Shown piece after piece: positions 43,477 to 52,497 of a stretch of DNA of 64,000 bases. Under the pieces are notes generated by a model. It did no database searches, was not told the origin of the DNA, and saw nothing but the letters and a program-made list of their open reading frames with translations. A program made the position numbers and the translations under genes. The DNA lies in the NCBI RefSeq assembly GCF_016775475.1, contig NZ_JAEUXJ010000011.1, forward strand, positions 1 to 64,000. Direction: 5' to 3'. The stretch is from Belnapia mucosa. GTDB taxonomy: Bacteria; Pseudomonadota; Alphaproteobacteria; Acetobacterales; Acetobacteraceae. Within the stretch, counting starts at the first letter, position 1, and every line of letters begins with the position of its first letter.

Positions 43477-44133
43477 ATGGACTACGCGGATGCTCGCCGG
43501 CGCATGGTGGATGGCCAGCTTCGCCCGAACAAGGTGACTGACCCGCGCCTGCTCGAGGCGATGCGGACCCTGCCGCGCGAGCGCTTCCTGCCCGCCGCGG
43601 TCGCGGCCCGCGCCTATACCGATGAGGATGTGCCGCTGCCGGGCGGCCGGGCCATGATGGAGCCGATGGTGCTGGCGCGGCTGGTCCAGCTCGCGGCGCT
43701 GCGGCCCGGCGACCGGGCCCTCGTGGCCGGCGCCGGCACCGGCTATGGCGCCGCGGTGCTGGCCCATATGGGCGCCCGCGTCACCGCGCTGGAGGCGGAT
43801 GCGCCGCTGCTGGCGGTGGCGCGCACAGTCCTGCCGGACTGCCTCCCCGCCGGCGCGGTCCGGCTGGAGGCGGTGGACCCGACAGGCGGTTTCGCCGCCG
43901 GCGCACCTTATGACATCATTCTGATCGAGGGTGAGGTGCCGGAGGTTCCCGGCCCGCTCGCCGATCAGCTGGCCGAGGGCGGGCGCCTCGTCACCGCGAT
44001 CGGCATCGGCCGGCGGCAGGGCAAGGCCATCCTGGGCCAGCGGATTGGGGGCGCCTTCACCACCACCCCGGTCTTCGACTGCGCGGTGGCACCGCTGCCC
44101 GCCTTCGCCCGTAGTGCCGGCTTCGTTTTCTGA
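43477..44133 (+). CDS. pcm: Protein-L-isoaspartate O-methyltransferase-like protein
   Basis: A 218-residue SAM methyltransferase of the Pcm family. MVDGQLRPNKVTDPRLLEAM (about residues 9-28) and PRERFLP are the N-terminal marks, and VAGAGTGYGAAVLA (about residue 84 on) is the SAM loop. The family repairs isoaspartyl residues, but this alphaproteobacterial group linked to tolC is divergent, and its substrate is uncertain. ATG at 43477 is set by GGAGGT 10 bases upstream. tolC follows after 79 bases; the block pcm-tolC-popZ-valS is conserved in many alphaproteobacteria. Confidence 0.85.
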   Translation: MDYADARRRMVDGQLRPNKVTDPRLLEAMRTLPRERFLPAAVAARAYTDEDVPLPGGRAMMEPMVLARLVQLAALRPGDRALVAGAGTGYGAAVLAHMGARVTALEADAPLLAVARTVLPDCLPAGAVRLEAVDPTGGFAAGAPYDIILIEGEVPEVPGPLADQLAEGGRLVTAIGIGRRQGKAILGQRIGGAFTTTPVFDCAVAPLPAFARSAGFVF

Positions 44134-44212
44134 GGCCGATGACCACAGTCTCGCACCCGGTCCGGGACTGCGGTAGGACTAGATCAATGGTTTCGCGCAA
44201 GGATCAGGCCCG

Positions 44213-45631
44213 ATGAAGTCGACCCGCACCCTGCTGATCCTGGCCGCCGCCCTCGTCGCCCAGGCGCCGCGGGCCGACGCCCAGACGCTGGCGGATGCCC
44301 TGGCCCAGGCCTATTCCAACAATCCCGCCCTGCTGGCGGCCCGGGCCCAGCTCCGCTCGGTCGATGAGAATGTTCCGCAGGCCCTGGCCGGCTGGCGGCC
44401 GACGGTGTCCATCACCAGCAGCATCGGCTACCGCGACGGGCATACCCGCACCCTGGCCTCGGCGGTCGACCCGGTGACCGGCGGGGTGCGGCAATACGGC
44501 GCCACCTCCCATCTCGACGGCACGGTGGCGACCAATTCCGTGGTCCTGACCCAGCCGATCTTCCGGGGCGGCCGCACCGTCGCCACCACCCGGCGGGCGG
44601 AGAACCAGGTGCTGGCCCAGCGCGCCCGGCTGCTCGCGACGGAGCAGCAGGTGATGCAGGACACGGTCACCTCCTATGTGAACGTGATCCGCGACCAGGA
44701 GCTGCTGCGGCTCAACATCAACAACGAGCAGGTGCTGACCGAGCAGCTCCGCGCCACCAACGAGCGTTTCCGCGTCGGCGAGATCACCCGCACCGACGTG
44801 GCGCAGGCGGAATCCCGCCTGGCCGGCGCCCGCGCCAGCCGCGCCCAGGCCGAGGGCAACCTGCAGATCTCGCGCTCCACCTTCGCCCGGCTGGTCGGCA
44901 TGCAGCCGGGCACGCTGGTGGCGCCGCAGCCGATCCGCGTGCCGATCCGCAGCGGCGCCGAGGCGGCCCAGACCGCCGCCGCCAACAACCCGAATGTCGT
45001 CGCCGCCCTGTTCGACGAGGCGGGGTCGCGGGACAACGTCAATATCCAGCTCTCGGCCCTGACGCCGCAGCTGAGCGTCAATACCCAGGCAGGGCGGAAC
45101 GACAACTCCACCCTCAACCACACCCGGCAGACCTTCGCCCAGGTCACCGCCAACCTCACCGTGCCGATCTACCAGGGCGGCGCCGAATACGCCGCCGTCC
45201 GCCAGGCGCGGCAATCGGCCCAGCAGTCGCGCCAGCAGGTGGACGACCAGCGCCGCACCGCGGCGCAGCAGGCCACCCAGGCCTGGGAACAGCTGCAGAG
45301 CTCCCGCGCGCAGGTGGACAGCGTCCGCGCCCAGATCCGCGCCGCCGAGATCGCGCTGGATGGCGTCCAGCGCGAGGCGATCGTCGGCAGCCGTACTACG
45401 CTCGACGTGCTGAATGCCGAGCAGGAACTGCTCAATGCCCGGACCAGCCTGGTCCAGGCGCTCTCGACCGTGGTCTCGCAATCCTATGCGCTGGCGGCGA
45501 CGATCGGACGGCTCACCGCGAGCGATCTTGGCCTTGCCGTGGAGCTCTACGACATGCGCGCCTATTACAACGAGGTCCGCAACCGCTGGGCCGGGCTCGG
45601 CGACTATTCCGGCGTGGCGGAGCGCCGCTGA
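44213..45631 (+). CDS. tolC: TolC family outer-membrane efflux protein
   Basis: A 472-residue precursor: signal peptide MKSTRTLLILAAALVAQAPRADA (about residues 1-23; cleaved near ADAQT), then two tandem OEP repeats of helical and strand segments (SRLAGARASRAQAEG; ERFRVGEITRTDVAQAE in the first, AIVGSRTTLDVLNAEQELLNAR in the second). It forms the trimeric outer-membrane channel for type I secretion and tripartite efflux; the EmrAB pair at 20.4 kb is a possible partner. A C-terminal motif DYSGVAERR closes the protein. popZ starts within its stop codon. Confidence 0.92.
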   Translation: MKSTRTLLILAAALVAQAPRADAQTLADALAQAYSNNPALLAARAQLRSVDENVPQALAGWRPTVSITSSIGYRDGHTRTLASAVDPVTGGVRQYGATSHLDGTVATNSVVLTQPIFRGGRTVATTRRAENQVLAQRARLLATEQQVMQDTVTSYVNVIRDQELLRLNINNEQVLTEQLRATNERFRVGEITRTDVAQAESRLAGARASRAQAEGNLQISRSTFARLVGMQPGTLVAPQPIRVPIRSGAEAAQTAAANNPNVVAALFDEAGSRDNVNIQLSALTPQLSVNTQAGRNDNSTLNHTRQTFAQVTANLTVPIYQGGAEYAAVRQARQSAQQSRQQVDDQRRTAAQQATQAWEQLQSSRAQVDSVRAQIRAAEIALDGVQREAIVGSRTTLDVLNAEQELLNARTSLVQALSTVVSQSYALAATIGRLTASDLGLAVELYDMRAYYNEVRNRWAGLGDYSGVAERR

Positions 45632-46185
45632 TGGCCGAGAACCGCAACCCGCCCCCTGGGGGCGCCGCCCCGCCCGGCGATCCGAGCATGGAGGACATCC
45701 TCGCCTCCATCCGGCGCATCCTGAACGAGGATGAGACGCTGCCCCCGGGCACGTCGCCGGCGCCCGCCCCGACGGCGGAGCCCCTGGTCCTGACCGAGGA
45801 CATGCTGGTGCGGGAGCCCGAGCCGGCCGCGCCGCCCCCGGCCGCCCTGCCGGAGACGCCGCCAGAGCCGGCGATGGCCGCGCCGCCGGCCCCGGCGATG
45901 CCCGCCCCGCCGTCTGCTCCGGCGGCCACGCCCGATCCCTCGCCCGAAACGCTGCTGGCTCCGGCCGTCGCCGCGGCGGCCAGCGCCTCGATCGGCAGCC
46001 TGTTGCGCGCCGTCTCCCAGGACCGCAGTGCCGCTGTCCGCAGCAACGGCCCGACCATCGAGGACATGGTGCGGGAGGAGTTGCGGCCGATGCTGAAGGA
46101 TTGGCTCGACCAGTTCCTCCCCACCATCGTGGAGCGGTTGGTCCGCGCCGAGATCGAACGGGTGGTTGGCCGCGCGATAGGCTGA
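45631..46185 (+). CDS. popZ: PopZ-like polar organising protein (DUF2497)
   Basis: A 184-residue protein of PopZ layout: N-terminal helix SMEDILASIRRILNEDE (residues about 19-35), a Pro/Ala/Glu-rich unstructured middle (about 36-105), and C-terminal helices TIEDMVREELRPMLKDWLDQ and LPTIVERLVRAEIERVVGRA. In Caulobacter PopZ forms the polar microdomain that anchors ParB and cell-cycle kinases. Start is TGATG-coupled to tolC. A hairpin lies between it and valS. Confidence 0.92.
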   Translation: MAENRNPPPGGAAPPGDPSMEDILASIRRILNEDETLPPGTSPAPAPTAEPLVLTEDMLVREPEPAAPPPAALPETPPEPAMAAPPAPAMPAPPSAPAATPDPSPETLLAPAVAAAASASIGSLLRAVSQDRSAAVRSNGPTIEDMVREELRPMLKDWLDQFLPTIVERLVRAEIERVVGRAIG

Positions 46186-46194
46186 CCACCGCGC

Positions 46195-46219
46195 ACGCCC
46201 CTTGACGCCGAAGGGGCGT
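46195..46219. promoter_or_regulatory. Hairpin between popZ and valS
   Basis: Nine-base arms ACGCCCCTT (46195-46203) and AAGGGGCGT (46211-46219) with a 7-base loop occupy the 52-base gap. It could end the popZ transcript partly or mark the valS leader; no T-run, and no T-box is visible. Confidence 0.5.
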
Positions 46220-46237
46220 CAGAGGACGGATGCGCCC

Positions 46238-48922
46238 ATGCTGGACAAGACCCTCACCCCGGGCAGCTTCGAGACCCGCCTCTATGAAGGCTGGGAGCGC
46301 TCGGGCGCCTTCGCCTGCGACTCGGCCTCGGCCGCGCAGCCTTTCACCATCATGATCCCGCCGCCGAACGTCACCGGCAGCTTGCATATGGGTCATGCGC
46401 TGACCTTCACCATCCAGGACACGCTGGTCCGCTGGCGCCGGATGCAGGGGCGGGATGCGCTCTGGCAGCCCGGCACCGACCATGCCGGCATCGCCACCCA
46501 GATGGTCGTGGAGCGCCTGCTGGCGACCGAGGGCAAGCAGGACCGGCGCAGCATGGGCCGCGCCGCCTTCCTCGACCGCGTCTGGCAGTGGAAAGCGGAG
46601 TCGGGCGGCACCATCACCCGCCAGCTCCGCCGGCTGGGGGCCAGCCTCGACTGGCCGCGCGAGCGCTTCACCATGGATGAGGGCCTGTCCAAGGCCGTCC
46701 GCGAGGTCTTCGTCACGCTGCACAAGCAGGGGCTGATCTACCGCGACCGCCGCCTGGTGAACTGGGACCCGAAGCTGCAGACCGCCATCTCCGACCTCGA
46801 GGTCGAAAGCCGTGAGGTGAAGGGCAGCCTCTGGCACATCCGCTACCCTGTCGAGGGTGGCGGCGAGATCGTGGTGGCGACGACCCGGCCGGAGACCATG
46901 CTCGGCGACACCGCCGTCGCCGTCCATCCCGGCGATGCCCGCTTCGCCGCCTTGGTCGGCCAGCAGGTCATCCTGCCGCTGACCGGCCGCCGCATCCCCA
47001 TCGTCGCCGACGAGTATTCCGACCCGGAGAAGGGCACCGGTGCGGTGAAGATCACCCCGGCGCATGACTTCAACGATTTCGAGGTCGGCCGTCGTCACAG
47101 CCTGCCGATGCCGTCCGTCCTCGATGCCGAGGCGCGGGTCGACCTCGCCGAGCTGCGCCCCGACCTCGGCGCTGAGGCCGACCTCGCCTTCCTCGACAGC
47201 CTCCAGGGCATGGACCGCTTCGCCGCCCGCAAGGCGATCGTGGCCCGCCTCGAGGAGCTTGGCCTCCTCGTCCAGGTCGAGCCGCATACCCACCAGGTCC
47301 CGCATGGCGACCGCGGCGGCGTGCCCCTGGAGCCGCGGCTGACCATCCAGTGGTATGCCGATGCCGCGACCCTGGCGAAGCCCGCCATCGAGGCGGTCGA
47401 GACCGGCCGCACCCAATTCGTGCCGAAGCAGTGGGAGAACACCTTCTTCGCCTGGATGCGCGACATCCAGCCCTGGTGCGTCTCCCGCCAGCTCTGGTGG
47501 GGTCACCAGATCCCGGCCTGGTACGCGCCCGACGGCAGCGTCTTCGTCGAGCGGACGGAGGAGGAGGCGAAGGCTGCCGCCCGCGCCAAATTTGGCGAGG
47601 ATGTCGCCCTGGAGCGCGACCCGGACGTGCTCGACACCTGGTTCAGCAGCGCGCTCTGGCCCTTCTCGACGCTCGGCTGGCCGGACAAGACGCCCGAGCT
47701 CGCCCGCTACTACCCGGGCGACGTGCTGGTCACGGGCTTCGACATCATCTTCTTCTGGGTCGCCCGGATGATGATGATGGGCCATCACTTCATGGGCGAT
47801 GTTCCCTTCCGCCACGTCTACATCCATGGCCTCGTCCGCGACGAGAAGGGCCAGAAGATGTCGAAGTCCAAGGGGAACGTCATGGACCCCCTGGAGCTGA
47901 TCGACGCCTATGGCGCCGATGCGCTGCGCTTCACCATCTGCGCGCTGACGGGCCCCGGCCGCGACGTGAAGCTCGGCCGCAAGCGCGTCGAGGACTATCG
48001 CAGCTTCGCCACCAAGCTGTGGAATGCGGCCCGCTTCTGCGAGATGAACGGCATCGCGCCGCAGCCCGGCTGGAATCCGGCCGCGGCCCGGACACCGCTC
48101 GCCCGCTGGATACTCGATACGGCCAATACCGCCATCGCCGAGGCGACCGCGGCGCTCGAGGCCTATCGCTTCGACGACTATGCCGCTGCCAGCTACCGCT
48201 TCGTCTGGGGCAGCTTCTGCGACTGGTTCCTGGAATTCGCCAAGCCCGTCTTCAACGGCCCGGACGGTGCCGAGAAGGATGAGGTGAAGGGCGCCGCGCA
48301 ATATGTCCTCGGTCTCATCCTCCGGCTGCTCCATCCGGTGATGCCCTTCGTCACCGAGGAGCTGTGGGACCGCTTCGGCTACGGGCCGGAATGCAGCCTG
48401 ATCCACACCCCCTGGCCAGAAGCGGTGCCGGTCGCCGAAGCAACGGCGGCGCGCGAGGAATTGGACTGGATCGTCCGCCTCATCTCCGAACTCCGCGCTG
48501 TCCGCGCCGAGGTGAACATCGCCCCCTCCGTCACCACGCCGCTGCTGGTGAAGGACGCCGCGCCGGAGAATCTCGCCCGCGCCGACCGCTGGATCGAGGC
48601 CGTCCGCCGCCTCGGCCGCGTCACCGAGATCACGCCGCTGGAAGGCGAGGTGCCGAAGGGCGTCGCCCAGGCCGTGCTCGGCGAGGCGACCCTGATCCTG
48701 CCGCTCGCCGGCATCATCGACCTCGCCGCCGAGCGCGCCCGGCTCACCAAGGACCGCGCCAAGGCCGAAGCCGAGGCGAGGAAGGTGGAGGCGAAGCTCG
48801 CCAACGCCGACTTCGTCGCCCGCGCGAAGGAGGAGGTGGTCGAGGAGAACCGCGAGCGCCTGGCCAATTTCCAGGCCGAGATGGCCCGCCTCGACGCAGC
48901 GATGGCCCGCATCGGCGATTAG
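46238..48922 (+). CDS. valS: Valyl-tRNA synthetase
   Basis: An 894-residue class Ia synthetase charging tRNA-Val. The HIGH-type motif is HMGH (residues 50-53 in PPNVTGSLHMGHAL), KMSKS is at 540-544, the CP1 editing domain contains TTRPETMLGDTAVAVHP, and the C-terminus is the usual coiled coil (ERARLTKDRAKAEAEARKV). Start at the ATG of 46238 is supported by AGAGGACGG upstream; an earlier TTG is possible but has no ribosome site. Essential gene, useful as a phylogenetic marker. Confidence 0.97.
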   Translation: MLDKTLTPGSFETRLYEGWERSGAFACDSASAAQPFTIMIPPPNVTGSLHMGHALTFTIQDTLVRWRRMQGRDALWQPGTDHAGIATQMVVERLLATEGKQDRRSMGRAAFLDRVWQWKAESGGTITRQLRRLGASLDWPRERFTMDEGLSKAVREVFVTLHKQGLIYRDRRLVNWDPKLQTAISDLEVESREVKGSLWHIRYPVEGGGEIVVATTRPETMLGDTAVAVHPGDARFAALVGQQVILPLTGRRIPIVADEYSDPEKGTGAVKITPAHDFNDFEVGRRHSLPMPSVLDAEARVDLAELRPDLGAEADLAFLDSLQGMDRFAARKAIVARLEELGLLVQVEPHTHQVPHGDRGGVPLEPRLTIQWYADAATLAKPAIEAVETGRTQFVPKQWENTFFAWMRDIQPWCVSRQLWWGHQIPAWYAPDGSVFVERTEEEAKAAARAKFGEDVALERDPDVLDTWFSSALWPFSTLGWPDKTPELARYYPGDVLVTGFDIIFFWVARMMMMGHHFMGDVPFRHVYIHGLVRDEKGQKMSKSKGNVMDPLELIDAYGADALRFTICALTGPGRDVKLGRKRVEDYRSFATKLWNAARFCEMNGIAPQPGWNPAAARTPLARWILDTANTAIAEATAALEAYRFDDYAAASYRFVWGSFCDWFLEFAKPVFNGPDGAEKDEVKGAAQYVLGLILRLLHPVMPFVTEELWDRFGYGPECSLIHTPWPEAVPVAEATAAREELDWIVRLISELRAVRAEVNIAPSVTTPLLVKDAAPENLARADRWIEAVRRLGRVTEITPLEGEVPKGVAQAVLGEATLILPLAGIIDLAAERARLTKDRAKAEAEARKVEAKLANADFVARAKEEVVEENRERLANFQAEMARLDAAMARIGD

Positions 48923-48992
48923 ACCCAGGCCGCCCCACCGGCGTTGTGGCGGCGGAGGGGCATCCCGCCCGTCCGGGAAGGGGACATGTCGC

Positions 48993-49550
48993 ATGGCCAG
49001 GATGGACCGCGATCGCGGAGGGGCGATGCCGCTGCTCGCCGCCGGGCTGCTGGCGGGGGTGGCCGGCGTCGCCGCCATGACGCTCGGGGAGAAGCTGGAG
49101 CAGGCGGTGACCGGGCGCCCGAACTCCTTCGTGCCAGCGCATACGCTGGAACGCCTGCTCGGCCGCCCCGCACGCCCGGACCGCGAGCGGCAAGGCCTCA
49201 ACTGGGCGATGCACTGGGGCCAGGGCATCCTGCTCGGCATGGTCCGCGCGGTGATGGCGCGGGGCGGCGTCGGCGGGCCCTTCGGCTCCTTCCTCTTCCT
49301 CAACCTGCGCCTGCTGAACGATCAGAGCCTGGAGAACGCCACCGGCATCGGCGCGCCACCCTGGACCTGGCCGCGCGACGAGCAGGTGGTCGATCTCCTG
49401 CACAAGGCGGTTTATGCCTTCGCCACCGGCGCCGTCGCCGACCGGTTGGTGACCGGGCGGGCCTCGCCGGGGACGGGGCTGCGTGAGCCGGAGGGCTGGC
49501 GGCGCGTCGACCACGCCGCGCGCTCGGCCGCCCTGCGGCGGGCCGCCTGA
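48993..49550 (+). CDS. Hypothetical membrane-associated protein
   Basis: A 185-residue protein with an N-terminal hydrophobic segment (LLAAGLLAGVAGVAAMTLGEKLEQ, residues about 14-37, first part quoted) and a second one around ILLGMVRAVMA. The layout resembles YagU/DUF1440-type membrane proteins but the match is weak. LHKAVYAFATGAVADRLV near the C-terminus is the third hydrophobic stretch. AGGGGAC precedes the ATG at 48993. No function is assigned; it lies alone between valS and the DUF2243 gene. Confidence 0.6.
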   Translation: MARMDRDRGGAMPLLAAGLLAGVAGVAAMTLGEKLEQAVTGRPNSFVPAHTLERLLGRPARPDRERQGLNWAMHWGQGILLGMVRAVMARGGVGGPFGSFLFLNLRLLNDQSLENATGIGAPPWTWPRDEQVVDLLHKAVYAFATGAVADRLVTGRASPGTGLREPEGWRRVDHAARSAALRRAA

Positions 49551-49622
49551 AGGGTCGTTCCGCCGGGATGCCGCGACGCCGGCCGCGCTGCGGCGTTCGA
49601 TCCCCATCAGGGGAGACACCGC

Positions 49623-50390
49623 ATGCCGGCCCAACGCCTGCCACTCGCTCTTGCGGTCCTCGGCTTCGCCATGGGCGGCTTCTTCGACGGCATCCTGCTG
49701 CACCAGGTGCTGCAATGGCACCATTTCCTCAGCCTCGTCGGCGGCGAGGCGCTGCGCGATATCCGCGTGCAGATCCTCTGGGACGGGCTGTTCCACGTTG
49801 CCGTCTATGCCATCGCGCTGCTCGGCCTCTTCCTGCTCTGGCGGGCCCGGTCGGGGCTCGCCGAAACGGGAGGGATGCGGCTGTTCGGCTGGGCGCTGCT
49901 CGGCTTCGGCATCTGGCAGCTGGTCGATGTGGTCGGCTTCCACTGGATCGTCGGCATCCACCGCATCCGGGTGGATGTGCCGAACCCGCTGGCCTGGGAT
50001 ATCGGCTGGCTCGCGGTCATCGGCCTCCCGCCATTGCTGGCCGGGGCGTGGCTGCTGCGGCGCGGCGATGCGGGGCCGCCCGGCCGTGGCGGGTTGCGGG
50101 TGGCGGCGATGCTGGCGCTGGCCGTCATCGGCGCGGCGCCGGTGGCGGCGCTGCCGCCAACGGATGCCACCACGGCCCTGGTCCTGTTCCGGCCGGGGAT
50201 TGGTCTTGACGGCGCAGTCGAGGCCGTCGCGGCCGCCGATGGACGCATCGTCTGGGCCGATGCCTCCGGTGAGCTGGTCGCGGTCGACCTGGGCGAGGCC
50301 GGCAGCGCCTGGGCGCTCTACCGCCGCGGCGCGATGCTGGTCGGCACCGGGCTGCCGGTGGCGAATTGCCTCGGCTGGTCGCGGATCTGA
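49623..50390 (+). CDS. DUF2243 membrane protein with C-terminal extension
   Basis: A 255-residue protein. Residues 1-145 are DUF2243: GFFDGILLHQVLQWHHFLS, WDGLFHVAVYAIALLGL, FGIWQLVDVVGFHWIVGIHRIR, with conserved His in membrane helices that suggest metal or heme contact. The usual family length is about 150-170; the last 90 residues (one more hydrophobic segment, then a soluble domain beginning ALPPTDATTALVLFRPG) are extra. The start follows AGGGGAGACACC. Likely inner membrane; DUF2243 genes often sit near caa3-type oxidase genes, none of which is seen here. Confidence 0.85.
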   Translation: MPAQRLPLALAVLGFAMGGFFDGILLHQVLQWHHFLSLVGGEALRDIRVQILWDGLFHVAVYAIALLGLFLLWRARSGLAETGGMRLFGWALLGFGIWQLVDVVGFHWIVGIHRIRVDVPNPLAWDIGWLAVIGLPPLLAGAWLLRRGDAGPPGRGGLRVAAMLALAVIGAAPVAALPPTDATTALVLFRPGIGLDGAVEAVAAADGRIVWADASGELVAVDLGEAGSAWALYRRGAMLVGTGLPVANCLGWSRI

Positions 50391-50484
50391 CGGGGCGGCA
50401 GGCGCCGCGCCGCGGCCTCTGCCATCTCCGCTTGCCTTATCCGGAGACTTTGCGACCCTCACGGCCAGAACCGGAGGATACGCC

Positions 50485-52203
50485 ATGACCGAATGGGACA
50501 AGTCGAAGCTCCCGAGCCGCCACACGACCGTCGGCCCCGAGCGCGCCCCGCATCGCAGCTACTACTATGCCATGGGCCTTACCGAGGCCGAGATCGCCCA
50601 ACCCTTCGTCGGCGTCGCCACCTGCTGGAACGAGGCCGCCCCCTGCAACATCGACCTCCACCGCCAGGCGCAGAGCGTCAAGCAGGGGGTGAAGGCCGGT
50701 GGCGGCACGCCGCGCGAGTTCACCACCATCACCGTCACCGACGGCATCGCCATGGGCCATCAGGGGATGAAGTCCTCGCTGGCCTCGCGCGACGCCATCG
50801 CCGACACGGTGGAGCTGACCGTGCGCGGCCATTGCTATGACGCGCTGGTAGGCCTCGCCGGCTGCGACAAGTCGCTGCCGGGGATGATGATGGCGATGCT
50901 CCGCCTGAACATTCCCTCCGTCTTCATGTATGGCGGCTCCATCCTCCCCGGCACCTATAAGGGCCGCGACGTCACCGTGGTCGATGTCTTCGAGGCGGTC
51001 GGCCAGCACGCCGCCGGCAACCTCTCGGAGGAGGAGCTGCACGAGCTGGAATGCGTCGCCTGCCCGAGCGCGGGCGCCTGCGGCGGCCAGTTCACCGCCA
51101 ACACCATGGCGACGGTCTCGGAGGCGATCGGCCTCGCGCTCCCCGGCTCCGCCGGCACCCCGGCGCCCTTCGAGGAGCGCGACCGCTGGGCCGCGGAGTC
51201 GGGGCGGGCGGTGATGGAGCTGATCCGCCGCAACCTCCGCCCGCGCGACATCGTCACGCTGAAGTCGCTGGAGAATGCCGCCGTCATCGTCGGCGCGACG
51301 GGCGGCAGCACCAATGCCGGCCTCCACCTGCCGGCCATCGCGCATGAAGCGGGCATCCGCTTCACCATGGACGATGTCGTCGCCATCATGCGCCGCACGC
51401 CCTACATTGCCGATCTCAAGCCGGGCGGGAAATACGTCGCCTATGATGTGCACAAGGTTGGCGGCATCCCCGTCATCATCAAATCGCTGCTCGAGGCCGG
51501 CCTGCTCCATGGCGACTGCATGACCGTCACCGGCAAGACCTTGGCTGAGAACCACAAGGATGTCGTGTTCCCGGAGAACCAGGACGTCATCTACCCGGTG
51601 AGCAAGGCCCTGTCCCCAACCGGCGGCGTGGTTGGCCTCAAGGGCAACCTCGCACCCGACGGCGCCATCGTGAAGGTCGCCGGGATGAAGACGCTGCGCT
51701 TCGAGGGGACGGCCCTCTGCTTCGACAGCGAGGAAGAGGCTTTCCAGGCCGTCGAGCAGCGCGCCTACAAGCCGGGCGATGTCATCGTCATCCGCTATGA
51801 GGGGCCCAAAGGCGGCCCCGGCATGCGGGAGATGCTCTCCACCACCGCCGCCATCTACGGCCAGGGCATGGGCGAGAGCGTGGCCCTCATCACCGATGGC
51901 CGCTTCAGCGGCGCCACTCGCGGCTTCTGCATCGGCCATGTCGGGCCGGAGGCGGCGGTCGGTGGCCCCATCGCCCTGCTGCGCAATGGCGACCGCATCG
52001 TCATCGACGCGGAGAAGGGCACCATCGACATGCTGGTGGAGGAGCCGGAGCTGGCCCGCCGCCGGGCCGAATGGAAGCCGCGGGCGACGGACTACAACTC
52101 CGGCGGCCTGTGGAAATACGCCCAACTGGTGGGCCCGGCGCATCTCGGCGCCGTGACACATCCGGGCGGCGCCGCCGAAACCCATTGTTACGCTGACCAA
52201 TAG
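50485..52203 (+). CDS. ilvD: Dihydroxy-acid dehydratase
   Basis: A 572-residue IlvD/Edd-family Fe-S dehydratase, third step of valine/isoleucine synthesis (dihydroxy acid to 2-keto acid). Cluster cysteines appear in GCDKSLPG (Cys127) and CPSAGACGGQFTANTM (Cys193, Cys199). Other marks: YYYAMGLTEAEI, LTVRGHCYDALVG, FSGATRGFCIGHVGPEA. CCGGAGGAT precedes the ATG at 50485, 95 bases after the DUF2243 gene. The sugar-acid dehydratases of the same family are the alternative, but length and motifs favour IlvD. Confidence 0.92.
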   Translation: MTEWDKSKLPSRHTTVGPERAPHRSYYYAMGLTEAEIAQPFVGVATCWNEAAPCNIDLHRQAQSVKQGVKAGGGTPREFTTITVTDGIAMGHQGMKSSLASRDAIADTVELTVRGHCYDALVGLAGCDKSLPGMMMAMLRLNIPSVFMYGGSILPGTYKGRDVTVVDVFEAVGQHAAGNLSEEELHELECVACPSAGACGGQFTANTMATVSEAIGLALPGSAGTPAPFEERDRWAAESGRAVMELIRRNLRPRDIVTLKSLENAAVIVGATGGSTNAGLHLPAIAHEAGIRFTMDDVVAIMRRTPYIADLKPGGKYVAYDVHKVGGIPVIIKSLLEAGLLHGDCMTVTGKTLAENHKDVVFPENQDVIYPVSKALSPTGGVVGLKGNLAPDGAIVKVAGMKTLRFEGTALCFDSEEEAFQAVEQRAYKPGDVIVIRYEGPKGGPGMREMLSTTAAIYGQGMGESVALITDGRFSGATRGFCIGHVGPEAAVGGPIALLRNGDRIVIDAEKGTIDMLVEEPELARRRAEWKPRATDYNSGGLWKYAQLVGPAHLGAVTHPGGAAETHCYADQ

Positions 52204-52225
52204 CGCGTGGTCCGGCGCCGGAAGG

Positions 52226-52253
52226 GCGCGCATGGCAGGAGATTCATGCGCGC
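52226..52253. terminator. Hairpin after ilvD
   Basis: Nine-base arms GCGCGCATG and CATGCGCGC with a 10-base loop start 22 bases after the ilvD stop and 64 bases before the lipoprotein gene. No T-run; a Rho-assisted terminator is possible. Confidence 0.5.
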
Positions 52254-52316
52254 TGCCCGCGTTTCGTCACAGAGAAGGCGTTTGAATCCACGCCATCCCA
52301 ATGAGGAGCGATCGCC

Positions 52317-52487
52317 ATGAAACGACTGCTGCCGCTGCTCCTGTTGCCGGCGCTCACGCTGCTCTCCGGCTGCGTGGTGGCGCCGGCACGGCCCTATTAT
52401 GGCCGAGCCTATTACGCGCCGCCCCCCCCGCCGCCGGTCGTCTATTCGCGGCCCTATTATGGCGGCTATGGTTGGCGGCGCTGGTAA
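52317..52487 (+). CDS. Small Tyr/Pro-rich lipoprotein
   Basis: A 56-residue protein too short for many gene callers. The signal peptide MKRLLPLLLLPALTLLSGC ends in a lipobox with Cys19; the 37-residue mature part is Pro/Tyr/Arg-rich (RPYYGRAYYAPPPPPPVVYS). GAGGAGCGATCGCC before the ATG is a good ribosome site. It would be an outer-membrane or inner-membrane lipoprotein of unknown role. The next, similar exported protein follows after 10 bases, so the two probably form a pair. Confidence 0.75.
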   Translation: MKRLLPLLLLPALTLLSGCVVAPARPYYGRAYYAPPPPPPVVYSRPYYGGYGWRRW

Positions 52488-52497
52488 GGGCCGAACG

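Noticed and set aside
44204..49303. Antisense open frame of about 1,700 codons opposite tolC, popZ and valS
   Set aside because: It is a shadow of well-identified plus-strand genes in GC-rich DNA, where stop codons are rare in the complementary frame. It matches no family and is rich in Arg/His/Gly/Ala.
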